The position numbers and the translations under genes were made by a program. A stretch of 64,000 nt of DNA. Origin: Rikenellaceae bacterium. GTDB taxonomy: Bacteria; Bacteroidota; Bacteroidia; Bacteroidales; Rikenellaceae. Below, piece by piece: positions 41,981-50,267 of this stretch; position 1 is the stretch's first letter, and each line of letters opens with the position of its first letter. The notes under the pieces are model-generated. The model was not told the DNA's origin. It did not search any database and was given only the letters and a program-made list of their open reading frames with translations. The stretch covers positions 282,177 through 346,176 of the forward strand of contig SUZI01000002.1 of assembly GCA_015060005.1 (NCBI GenBank), given 5' to 3'.

Positions 41981-42773
41981 AAAAACGGTTATAATTGTCA
42001 AAACAATCTGCCTCATCGGGGCTCTGATACTCCAGCAGAGGCTTGCCGCTCTGACGTGCATACTCTACTAACTTCTCATCAGCCTCGTCTGAAGCGATGA
42101 CCACTCCATCGGCATAGTCTATAACGAAGCGATAGAGGTTTTCGTATGATGCAACAGTTAAATTCTCGAGATTTTCATCATCCACACCCTCCTTTGCCAA
42201 CTTATCCTTAAATGTAGGGCTGAGAGGCTGGGTGAACTTGTCATCACAGAGTGATACCACCACCTTCACATCGCGGAACAATGGGTCGTCGGCAAATGTC
42301 TTTTTCAGATAGAGGGGAGCTACTGCTGCCATCCATCCGATACAATGCACCACCGAAGGTTGCCAGTTGAGCTTACGTACGGTCTCAATCACTCCGCGAG
42401 CGAAAAATATTGCTCTCTGGTCGTTGTCCTCAAACTCGTTGCCGTTCTCGTCGGTCAGCACAGCCTTACGGGCAAAGAAGTCATCGTTGTTGATGAAATA
42501 GACCTGTATGCGGGCAGCCGAGATTGAGGCTACCTTGATAATGAGCTGGAGGTCGTTGTCGTCGATAATCAGGTTCATACCCGACAGACGTTGCACCTCG
42601 TGCAGTTGATTGCGACGCTGGTTTATTGTGCCATAGAGAGGCATAAACGTACGAATCTCATTGCCACGCTCCTGCATAGCCTGTACCAATGTGCGACTGA
42701 GCGAAGAGAGCTTGCTCTCAGGCAGGTAAGGCATAATCTCCTGACAGAGGTAGAGTATGTTGCGTGAAGCCAT
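41967..42773 (-). CDS. glycogen/starch synthase N-domain-like protein
   Basis: 268 aa resembling only the N-terminal catalytic half of GT5 glycogen synthases: NILYLCQEIMPYLPESKLSS (about 5-24), RTFMPLYGTINQRRNQLHEV and WQPSVVHCIGWMAAVAPLYL. The C-terminal nucleotide-sugar domain is missing, so activity as a full glycogen synthase is doubtful. The usual KxGG loop near the N-terminus reads PESKLSSLS. Neighbours queA upstream and DUF4270 downstream. Annotated in relatives as starch synthase; function uncertain. Confidence 0.75.
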   Translation of the reverse strand: MASRNILYLCQEIMPYLPESKLSSLSRTLVQAMQERGNEIRTFMPLYGTINQRRNQLHEVQRLSGMNLIIDDNDLQLIIKVASISAARIQVYFINNDDFFARKAVLTDENGNEFEDNDQRAIFFARGVIETVRKLNWQPSVVHCIGWMAAVAPLYLKKTFADDPLFRDVKVVVSLCDDKFTQPLSPTFKDKLAKEGVDDENLENLTVASYENLYRFVIDYADGVVIASDEADEKLVEYARQSGKPLLEYQSPDEADCFDNYNRFYEEL

Positions 42774-42816
42774 AGTTATTGAGTTTTAATCAATGTGCAA
42801 ATATAATAAAAAAATT

Positions 42817-43866
42817 CTAAAGAATAAGCATCGCATCGCCGTAAGTGCCAAAACGATATCCTTCCTCTTTAGCCACCTTGTAAGCCTCCATCGTCAGCTC
42901 GTAGCCACCGAAGGCTGCCACCATCATCAGCTGAGTAGAGTATGGCAGGTGGAAGTTCGATACCATAGCGTTAGCCACCGAGAAGTCGTATGGGTAGAAG
43001 ATGAACTTGTTGGTCCAGCCCTCCGAAGGCTTAATCATACCGCCTGTCGATACCGATGTCTCCATAGTACGCATAACGGTTGTGCCGATAGCCACCACCT
43101 TGCGACCCTCTCGCTTGGCGTTGTTGACCATTGCGGCAGCCTCCTCCGATACGATAAACTGCTCCGAGTCCATCTTATGCTTCGAGAGGTCCTCGACATC
43201 GACCATACGGAAGTTGCCCAATCCTGCGTGCAGCGTGATGAAGGCAGAGTCGATACCCTTAATCTCCATTCGCTTCAGCAGGTGCTTCGAGAAGTGCATA
43301 CCCGCTGTCGGAGCCGCCACAGCTCCCTCTTTCGATGCAAATATTGTCTGGTAACGCTCGGCATCCTCCTCCTCGACTGTCTCGCGTACCCAGCGTGGCA
43401 GAGGTGTCTCGCCCAAGCGGTAGAGTGCCTCCTTGAACTCCTCGTAGGAGCCGTCAAAGAGGAAACGCAGTGTACGACCACGCGATGTGGTATTGTCGAT
43501 AACCTCGGCACCCATCATCTCGTCGCCACCGAAGTAGAGCTTGTTGCCGATACGTATCTTACGTGCTGGGTCGACCAACACATCCCACAGACGCAGCTCG
43601 CGGTTGAGCTCACGCAGCAGGAAAATCTCTATCTCGGCACCTGTCTTCTCCTTGTTACCCTTCAGACGTGCAGGGAACACCTTCGTGTCGTTGAATACGA
43701 AGAGGTCCTTCTCGTCGAAATACTCTATTATGTCCTTAAAGATTCGGTGTTCGATGCTACCCGTAGCACGATTTACCACCATCAGACGCGACTCATCACG
43801 ATTTATTTCGGGATACTTTGCCAGCATCTCGTTGTTGAAATCGTATCCGTATTGAGATAACTTCAT
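42817..43866 (-). CDS. queA: tRNA preQ1(34) S-adenosylmethionine ribosyltransferase-isomerase
   Basis: QueA transfers the ribosyl moiety of SAM to preQ1 in tRNA, making epoxyqueuosine. 349 aa, normal length. N-terminus [20 protein letters not shown], then [16 protein letters not shown] (about 52-67), [12 protein letters not shown] (about 157-168) and the C-terminal [25 protein letters not shown] region with [15 protein letters not shown]. It lies in a queA-truB-uppP series common in this phylum. Confidence 0.96.
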   Translation of the reverse strand: MKLSQYGYDFNNEMLAKYPEINRDESRLMVVNRATGSIEHRIFKDIIEYFDEKDLFVFNDTKVFPARLKGNKEKTGAEIEIFLLRELNRELRLWDVLVDPARKIRIGNKLYFGGDEMMGAEVIDNTTSRGRTLRFLFDGSYEEFKEALYRLGETPLPRWVRETVEEEDAERYQTIFASKEGAVAAPTAGMHFSKHLLKRMEIKGIDSAFITLHAGLGNFRMVDVEDLSKHKMDSEQFIVSEEAAAMVNNAKREGRKVVAIGTTVMRTMETSVSTGGMIKPSEGWTNKFIFYPYDFSVANAMVSNFHLPYSTQLMMVAAFGGYELTMEAYKVAKEEGYRFGTYGDAMLIL

Positions 43867-43928
43867 ATAATTGTTAAATTTTCAGATAGTTGAAAGACAC
43901 AAATATCAATATAAATACGTTTTTTTCG

Positions 43929-44648
43929 TTATTTTGTTTCACACTCGGCTAACTTTTTCATAAAATCTTCCAACTGCCAGCCATTTTCTACGGTGAAACC
44001 GCCCGAGCGGGTGCGACGCAACGAGCGAAGATATGCTCCGCTGCCTACGCCCTCGCCTATCTCGTGAGCCAACGAACGGATATATGTTCCCTTCGAGCAG
44101 CGTACTCTAATCTTTAGCAGAGGCTTCTCCCACTCCAAAATCTCCATCTCGTATATTGTGATGAGAGCCTTCTTCAGCTCCACCTCCTCGCCGGCACGTG
44201 CAAACTCGTATGCTCGGACTCCCTCGACCTTCTTTGCCGAGTAGATGGGAGGAGCCTGCAGTCGCTCACCCGTAAGGTCGCGTAGCGTCTGCTCCAACAT
44301 CTCGCGTGTGATATGCTCCGTAGGGTAGCGTTTGTCGATAGGGTGCTCCATATCGTAGCTCGGCGTTGAAGCTCCCAACTCCAGCTCGGCTATATACTCC
44401 TTCTCCTCAGCCTGTATGGCATTGACCATCTTCGTTGCCTTGCCTATGCAGACGATGAGCACACCCGTCGCCAATGGGTCTAATGTTCCTGCGTGTCCAA
44501 TCTTTATCTTCTTGTATCCCAAGCGGTTGTTGAGTGCGAACTTTATCTTACGCACCACATCTGTTGAGGTCCACTCCAGGGGTTTGTCTATCACGGCGAT
44601 ATATCCCTCGCGGAAATCTATGCCGATGAGTGATTGAGAGTTATCCAT
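43929..44648 (-). CDS. truB: tRNA pseudouridine(55) synthase
   Basis: Isomerises U55 in the T-loop of tRNAs. 239 aa; the C-terminal PUA-type extension of some homologues is short or absent. Catalytic Asp is in GHAGTLDPLATGVL (about 51-64); DKPLEWTSTDVVRKIK (about 21-36) and CSKGTYIRSLAHEIGEG (about 183-199) are standard TruB motifs. Three bp separate it from the upstream uppP stop. Confidence 0.96.
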   Translation of the reverse strand: MDNSQSLIGIDFREGYIAVIDKPLEWTSTDVVRKIKFALNNRLGYKKIKIGHAGTLDPLATGVLIVCIGKATKMVNAIQAEEKEYIAELELGASTPSYDMEHPIDKRYPTEHITREMLEQTLRDLTGERLQAPPIYSAKKVEGVRAYEFARAGEEVELKKALITIYEMEILEWEKPLLKIRVRCSKGTYIRSLAHEIGEGVGSGAYLRSLRRTRSGGFTVENGWQLEDFMKKLAECETK

Positions 44649-44651
44649 CTT

Positions 44652-45446
44652 TTATAAGAAATTACACATTATAGATACTATGCCCACTACGGCACAATAG
44701 AGTGCAAACCAGATGAGTTTGCCTCGCCTCACGATGCCGAGCATAAATTTACACGCCAGGCATCCCACCACAAACGAGGCGATGAAGCCCGCTGCGAGAG
44801 GTGCTGTGCCGATAGATGAGAATACCACCTCGCCCTTTACGACGTTGAGCAGCATCTCGCCCAGGATAGGGGCTAATACCATCAGAAATGAGAAACGTGC
44901 CACTGCACTCTTCTCTGCTCCGCCAATCATTCCCGTAGCTATCGTTGAGCCCGAGCGTGATAGCCCCGGCATAGCTGCTACGCCCTGGGCTATACCCATA
45001 GCTATAGCGTTGCCATACGATACCCCCTTCGAGCTGTTGCTCCTTGCCTTCGAGGCGAAGAGGAGCAGCAGGGCTGTCAGTAGCAACATAGCTCCCACTA
45101 TCGTGAGGATGTAGGGCGACGAGAGCATCGCATCGAGATAATCTTTCAGCGTGAAGCCCACGATACCGACAGGTATCATCGATATTATCAGCTTAAGGAT
45201 ATATGCCTTCTCATCGTTGTAGCCACGCGAGAAGAGTCCCACGAAGAGTCGTTTTATCTCGGGGAAGAGTACCACGATAGTGCTCAGCACCGTCGCTGCG
45301 TGGAGTGTGGTGTCGAAGAGCAGATTCTCCTCAATCTCTACCCCTAACAGGGCCTTGCCAAGTTGCAGATGACCGCTACTCGAGACGGGCAGAAACTCGG
45401 TCAGTCCCTGTATTATGCCAAGGATTATAGCCTCCAGAATACCCAT
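44652..45446 (-). CDS. uppP: undecaprenyl-diphosphatase (BacA type)
   Basis: Integral membrane enzyme that dephosphorylates undecaprenyl diphosphate to recycle the cell-wall lipid carrier. 264 aa and about eight hydrophobic segments. Active-site region LGIIQGLTEFLPVSSSGHLQ (about 9-28) and GLSRSGSTIATGM (about 160-172). Its ATG overlaps the DUF3098 stop as TAATG, so it is coupled to that gene. Confidence 0.97.
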   Translation of the reverse strand: MGILEAIILGIIQGLTEFLPVSSSGHLQLGKALLGVEIEENLLFDTTLHAATVLSTIVVLFPEIKRLFVGLFSRGYNDEKAYILKLIISMIPVGIVGFTLKDYLDAMLSSPYILTIVGAMLLLTALLLLFASKARSNSSKGVSYGNAIAMGIAQGVAAMPGLSRSGSTIATGMIGGAEKSAVARFSFLMVLAPILGEMLLNVVKGEVVFSSIGTAPLAAGFIASFVVGCLACKFMLGIVRRGKLIWFALYCAVVGIVSIMCNFL

Positions 45447-45706
45447 TATTCACTCTTCTTGTCAAAGCGTTTCATAATGGCATATATCTCAAAGGCAAAG
45501 CCTGCGATGATGATAATCGGAGCGAGTGTTATGCGTCGCCACGAGAACATATCGTAGTTAAACACCTCGGGGTCGTCGCTGCCGCCGCCAGCCATAAGCA
45601 CCATACCGAGGATGATTATGCCCAATCCGATAGCCATCAGAGCATAGTTCTTGCGGCTGAGTGTCATTTTTTTATCGTTAGAACTATTTTCCAAACTATT
45701 TTTCAT
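45446..45706 (-). CDS. DUF3098 small membrane protein
   Basis: 86 aa with two predicted membrane helices (about 27-44 and 59-78) around the short hydrophilic loop GGSDDPEVFNYDMFSWRR. DUF3098 is a Bacteroidota family of unknown function, usually found between ftsX and uppP, as here. Both ends overlap neighbours by one base (TAATG), suggesting coordinated synthesis with FtsX and UppP. Confidence 0.85.
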   Translation of the reverse strand: MKNSLENSSNDKKMTLSRKNYALMAIGLGIIILGMVLMAGGGSDDPEVFNYDMFSWRRITLAPIIIIAGFAFEIYAIMKRFDKKSE

Positions 45707-46581
45707 TAGTATAAATGTATTTTATTCGATTGCATATTGACGAACTTATTTACCGAGAAGGCGGTAAAGAGTATCGAAATGGTGAGTCCCGATGTGAGCA
45801 TTGCCACCATCACCACACCATACTTCGTGAGCGAAGCCATCGATACTATCTCGGGTAGCGTACCCTTCAGTCCGAAGAGCGAGACGAGGAAGAGCAGGCA
45901 GGCTATCGCCCCGGCATACAACCCCTGCTTGGTAGCTGTCCAGATGAATGGTTTGATGATATACCATTTGGTAGCACCGACTAACTTAAATGTGTTTATC
46001 AGATGTCGACGCGAATATATCGCCAGACGTATGGTGTTGTAGAGCAGTATGAGCGAGATGACGAGCAGAGCACCACCGAAGACACCCATCACAACGAGTA
46101 TCTTACGCAACGAAGAGTGCAGTCGCTCGATGGTCGCTGCCGGATAGGCGACATATACCACACCGCTCATAGCCGATATCTTAGCCACGATAGCATCCAT
46201 ATCGGCTCTACGCAACGATGTTATTGCCACCTCCAACGAGTTTCGTAGCGGATTTTCATCCAATATGCCCTCAATCTCGGCGTCGAACATAGCACGGAAC
46301 TCCTCGTCGCTTATCTTCTGCTCCTTATCCGAGTAGGTTATCGATGTTACGCCGCTGAGCTGCTTTATCTCTGACTCTATCGTGAGCAACTCCTCATCCT
46401 GCACGTCATCATCTAACTCCACCGAGAGGGTGATGTTATCCTTCAGGTTACGTGCTGTGCTGGCTGCCGAGTAGAGCATATAGCCTACCGAGCCGAGCAG
46501 AAACAGCACCAATGCGATACTCACCGTCGACACTATGTACGAGCTGAGTACTTTACGTCTTATTCTTTTGTCGTTTTCCAT
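45706..46581 (-). CDS. ftsX: cell division ABC transporter permease FtsX
   Basis: Four-helix membrane partner of FtsE that controls peptidoglycan hydrolases at division. 291 aa from ATG 46581 (MENDKRIRRKVLSSY); a longer frame to 46692 lies inside yfhO and is rejected. TM1 about 12-35, a periplasmic domain (about 36-155, SVELDDDVQDEE), then three helices at the C-terminus with the FtsX stretch NTFKLVGATKWYIIKPFIWT (about 202-221). ftsE is not adjacent. Confidence 0.93.
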   Translation of the reverse strand: MENDKRIRRKVLSSYIVSTVSIALVLFLLGSVGYMLYSAASTARNLKDNITLSVELDDDVQDEELLTIESEIKQLSGVTSITYSDKEQKISDEEFRAMFDAEIEGILDENPLRNSLEVAITSLRRADMDAIVAKISAMSGVVYVAYPAATIERLHSSLRKILVVMGVFGGALLVISLILLYNTIRLAIYSRRHLINTFKLVGATKWYIIKPFIWTATKQGLYAGAIACLLFLVSLFGLKGTLPEIVSMASLTKYGVVMVAMLTSGLTISILFTAFSVNKFVNMQSNKIHLY

Positions 46582-49094
46582 CTCTTCAATATGTAAATGA
46601 TTAACGCTGCCACGCAGCCGAATATTATCACCAGCGAGCAGACTAATGTTATGCCCTCTGTTATGTTCCACGCAGGTGCACGGTAGCTCCACTCCACGAT
46701 ATGGTTGCCCTCGGGTACCTCCACCGCACGCAGCACGTAGTTAACCCTCAGTGGCGTAGCCTCCGTGCCGTCTATCGTAACGCTCCATCCCTCGCGGGTA
46801 AATATCTCGGAGAAGACCGCCAAGCCCTCGCCTCCCGAGCAGTTTACTTCGTAGCGGAGGTAGTTGGGGCGATACTCGGTGAGCATCACACCTCCGAGTG
46901 CAGGGTAGTACTCCTTCGTTGGGGCGTACTCTGCTCCTGCGATAGCCATCTGCATAGGGTCAAACTCCTTGTACGACAGCAAATCCATCTCCACCTCGGC
47001 ACTCTCCGCCTTTATGACGTGGCTTACAAGCCATCCGTTGCCCAGCGATGTATATCGCTCCGCTACGTCGCCCTCCTTCGTGCCGAAGATGAGATATTTG
47101 GTGTTGAGCATATCCAGCACAGGGTTGTCCACGATGCGATTCATCGCCTCATCCCACTCCTTGTCCGATGAGGCATTTTGTGCTATATAGACTATCGGTG
47201 CGAGTTGTATGTCAATCAAATCCTGGTAACGCGAGAGCTTTGCTCCGTGGTAGCCACCTATCGAGCGGTGGAAGTACGATGTCGTAGCGTCGTTGAATGG
47301 CGACACACTCAGGTTGAGCACTCTCGCCCCATCTTGGTTGTTGGCGAGGATATATCTGTCGGCTTGCGTAGGTGTTATCTTCGCTCCGCTCGGCATTACG
47401 AAGTTATCCTCCGAGAGATACCTCTTGTCGACACCATACAGGTCTATCACCGTCAGCAGAGCCAAGGCTGCAAAGAGCGTATATTTACCCACATAGCGTC
47501 GCTCAATGTAGAGTGCCACGGCTACGAAAGCGAGTAACGTAAAGAGGAGAGAACGCCAGGCGTCATCCTGCAAGGCACTCTCGCGAGCTTCGGTGAAGGC
47601 TTCCGAGACAGATTGAGCCACCGCCTCGGTGTCGGCACCTAAGTATGGCAACAACATCTCCTCCATCTCGTGGCGTGTCTTCTCCTCTCCCTTGTCGTGA
47701 AGTATGCCACCTGTCATCGTCGTCAGGAGCAGCAAGCCTCCCACAGCTATACCGCAGATACAGAGTATTTTGCGTAGGCGTGGAGTCTCCACATCTCGTT
47801 TCTTTATGGTGTAGCCTATCGCAAAGGCTGCCAGGAGAGGTATTGCCCATTGCAGCACGACCAAAGCTGTCGCCGGCACGCGGAACTTGTCATACAGAGG
47901 CAGATATTTGTAGAGCAGCTCGGTGAGCCACATAATATTGTTTCCCCAAGCGAAGAGCAGAGCTATGATACACGCCGCTATCACCCACCATTTGTGGCGG
48001 TTAGGCAATATAGCAGCTCCAAAGAGAGCTAAAAAGATGACCACCGCACCGAGGTATGTAGGGCCTCCCGTACCTGGCTGGTCGCCGAAGTAACGTGGCA
48101 TCTGCTCCAATCCCTCCAGACCGACATCTTTCAGCACAGCTACCACCTGCTCATCCTCCTCGAAGTTCTCGCTCGATGAGCCACCCATATAATTAGGGAT
48201 AAGCATATTAAGACTCTCCGCCTTGCCATAGCTCCAGCGTGTCATATATTCCAAGTCCAAGCCCTTATCCTCGCCCTCGGCAGTCGCTAACTCCGAGCCG
48301 CCACGTGTGGTCTCCTTCTGGTGCTGCATAGTCTGCCACAGAGGCGAGAAGTTGGAGCCCAGAGCTATCGTTCCGGCTGCTATGAGCAGGGCTGAGCGTT
48401 TGAGCCAATCCACTATGCGACGCTCCTTCAGGGCGAATATGCCCTCGCTTATCCATAGTGTCGCCATCGGTATGGCGAAGTAGTAAGTTATCTGGGGGTG
48501 GTTAGCTCCTATCTCGAGCGATGTGAATAGTGCTGTCAGAGCTGCTCCTGCCCACATATTGCGTCGCAGGGTGTAGTAGACCGCACCGACCATCAGCGGA
48601 GCATATACCATTGCCCATATCTTGGTTATGTGTCCTGCTCCTATGATGTGTATGGTGTAGGTCGAAAGACCATAGGCTAAGGCTGCCACGATACCCACCC
48701 AGCGGTTTGTCTTGAAGAGTAGTGTCGTGAGCCACATAGCCACCATCGCAAAGAAGATGAATGCCGTAGGGTTGCCCATCAGCCCAACCACTTCCGACGC
48801 AGCTCCCTTTACTATCTGTGAGGGGTATTCCACGTTGATAAGGTATGCCGGCATACCTCCGAAGAGGTTTCCTGTCCACTGTGCATCCTCGCCCGTAGCC
48901 TCACGATTTTGCTCTATGTCGTGCCACATACCTTCGTATTGCATCACATCGTGCTGATAGAGAGTCTTGCCTCTGAACTGCGGAGCGAAGAATATAGCCG
49001 ACACCGCGAAGAAGAGCACCAACACACCCACCACATAGAGAAGTGTTCGTCCGATAGCTCTGCGTTGCGATATGATATATTCGTAAATTGACAT
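46560..49094 (-). CDS. YfhO family membrane protein
   Basis: 844 aa, a large multi-pass membrane protein of the GT-C-like YfhO group; in Gram-positives YfhO relatives glycosylate lipoteichoic acid. About 12-13 membrane segments run from residue 18 to about 560 (LLYVVGVLVLFFAVSAIFFA near the N-terminus), with a soluble region at about 575-790 and a last helix near 812-832. GNLFGGMPAYLINVEYPSQI (about 63-82) is in the first periplasmic loop. The true substrate is unknown. It overlaps ftsX by 22 bp. Confidence 0.85.
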   Translation of the reverse strand: MSIYEYIISQRRAIGRTLLYVVGVLVLFFAVSAIFFAPQFRGKTLYQHDVMQYEGMWHDIEQNREATGEDAQWTGNLFGGMPAYLINVEYPSQIVKGAASEVVGLMGNPTAFIFFAMVAMWLTTLLFKTNRWVGIVAALAYGLSTYTIHIIGAGHITKIWAMVYAPLMVGAVYYTLRRNMWAGAALTALFTSLEIGANHPQITYYFAIPMATLWISEGIFALKERRIVDWLKRSALLIAAGTIALGSNFSPLWQTMQHQKETTRGGSELATAEGEDKGLDLEYMTRWSYGKAESLNMLIPNYMGGSSSENFEEDEQVVAVLKDVGLEGLEQMPRYFGDQPGTGGPTYLGAVVIFLALFGAAILPNRHKWWVIAACIIALLFAWGNNIMWLTELLYKYLPLYDKFRVPATALVVLQWAIPLLAAFAIGYTIKKRDVETPRLRKILCICGIAVGGLLLLTTMTGGILHDKGEEKTRHEMEEMLLPYLGADTEAVAQSVSEAFTEARESALQDDAWRSLLFTLLAFVAVALYIERRYVGKYTLFAALALLTVIDLYGVDKRYLSEDNFVMPSGAKITPTQADRYILANNQDGARVLNLSVSPFNDATTSYFHRSIGGYHGAKLSRYQDLIDIQLAPIVYIAQNASSDKEWDEAMNRIVDNPVLDMLNTKYLIFGTKEGDVAERYTSLGNGWLVSHVIKAESAEVEMDLLSYKEFDPMQMAIAGAEYAPTKEYYPALGGVMLTEYRPNYLRYEVNCSGGEGLAVFSEIFTREGWSVTIDGTEATPLRVNYVLRAVEVPEGNHIVEWSYRAPAWNITEGITLVCSLVIIFGCVAALIIYILKRWKTTKE

Positions 49095-49114
49095 AATTAC
49101 TTATTTTTATGTGC

Positions 49115-49122
49115 CAAAGTTA
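49115..49122 (-). promoter_or_regulatory. -7 box TAACTTTG for yfhO and downstream genes
   Basis: Minus-strand TAnnTTTG 20 bp upstream of the yfhO ATG; it may drive the run yfhO-ftsX-DUF3098-uppP-truB. Confidence 0.5.
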
Positions 49123-49165
49123 CGAAAAAACATTCCGTTTTCCATCGCTTATCGCGAAAATTTAC

Positions 49166-49173
49166 TATATTTG
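49166..49173 (+). promoter_or_regulatory. -7 box TATATTTG for the polyprenyl synthase gene
   Basis: A TAnnTTTG match 31 bp before the ATG at 49205, in the divergent promoter region with yfhO. Confidence 0.6.
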
Positions 49174-49204
49174 CGATGTAAAGTGCACATTGCGAACCTA
49201 AAGT

Positions 49205-50215
49205 ATGGTAACTCTCGAATCGATACGCACCCCAATCAAAGCCGACTTGGAGGCTTTTGATGCCTTCCTGGAGCGACAGTTTCACGCCGAAGGGCAGCTG
49301 ATGAATCAGATGCTCCTACACGTGATGGCTTCTCGCGGTAAGGCTATCCGTCCTATGCTTGTTATGCTCTGTTCGGCTCTCTGTTCGGCTGCCAACGCTC
49401 GGCAGTGGGTTGAGGGTGAGCGTAACTGCACCAAGCGAACATATCTTGCGGCGATGATTGTCGAGATGTTGCATACCGCCTCGCTCATCCACGATGATAT
49501 CATCGACGAGGCTGACCAGCGTCGTGGCAAACCTTCGGTCAATGCTCTGTGGCAGTCGCGTAATGCGGTGTTAGTGGGCGATTTCATCTTAGCGAAGGCT
49601 ATGAAGGCGGGTATGGAGAGTGCTCAGTACGACTTGGTTTCGCATATCATAGGAGCTGTTACCACGCTCTGCGAGGGTGAGGTGTTGCAGAGTCAGCACG
49701 CCCGCGAGGGGGATACCACCCGCCAGGATTATCTCGATATCATCTATAAGAAGACCGCCAGCCTGCTCAGTATTAGTGCTTCGGCAGGTGCTGTGTCGGT
49801 TATGGCGTCGCGTAAGGATGTCGAGCAGATGCGTCGCTTTGGCGAGGCGTTGGGTATGGCATTTCAGATTCAGGATGACATCTTAGATTTCTCGCGTTCT
49901 GCCCAGACAGGTAAGCCCGCCAACAACGATTTGCGTGAGGGTAAGATAACCCTTCCTCTTATCGAGGTGTTGGAGCAGTGCGATGAGGCTGAGCGTAAGG
50001 AGATTTTGCGTCGTCTGAAGATGTGTGCTACCGATGAGGCGTCGGTAGACTTTATACAGGGTGTTGTGGAGGCTACGGGAGGTGCTGCTATGGCGGCTCG
50101 TACTATGCAACGCTACATTGACCGTGCGGTGGCTATCCTCTCGACTTATGGGGAGTCGCCCTATCGCTCGGCACTCGTTAATATGTGTGCATATATCGTT
50201 GAGAGGAATAAATAG
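49205..50215 (+). CDS. all-trans polyprenyl diphosphate synthase (IspB-like)
   Basis: Chain-elongating prenyltransferase, probably making the menaquinone side chain. 336 aa with the first Asp-rich motif LIHDDIIDEADQRRGKPS (about 97-114) and the second QIQDDILDF (about 222-230). Product length cannot be set from the residues alone. Start ATG 49205 fits a -7 box at 49166-49173. The MFS gene follows after 52 bp. Confidence 0.92.
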   Translation: MVTLESIRTPIKADLEAFDAFLERQFHAEGQLMNQMLLHVMASRGKAIRPMLVMLCSALCSAANARQWVEGERNCTKRTYLAAMIVEMLHTASLIHDDIIDEADQRRGKPSVNALWQSRNAVLVGDFILAKAMKAGMESAQYDLVSHIIGAVTTLCEGEVLQSQHAREGDTTRQDYLDIIYKKTASLLSISASAGAVSVMASRKDVEQMRRFGEALGMAFQIQDDILDFSRSAQTGKPANNDLREGKITLPLIEVLEQCDEAERKEILRRLKMCATDEASVDFIQGVVEATGGAAMAARTMQRYIDRAVAILSTYGESPYRSALVNMCAYIVERNK

Positions 50216-50267
50216 GAGTAAACAAAACTTAAACTAATTTTATAAACCAATCTTAAAGTTATTTTTT

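Noticed and set aside
42793..43860. 355-codon open frame antisense to queA
   Set aside because: Shadow frame over a canonical queA gene.
46582..46692. Extended N-terminus of FtsX
   Set aside because: These codons lie inside yfhO and encode a non-conserved stretch before the natural MENDKRIRRK start.
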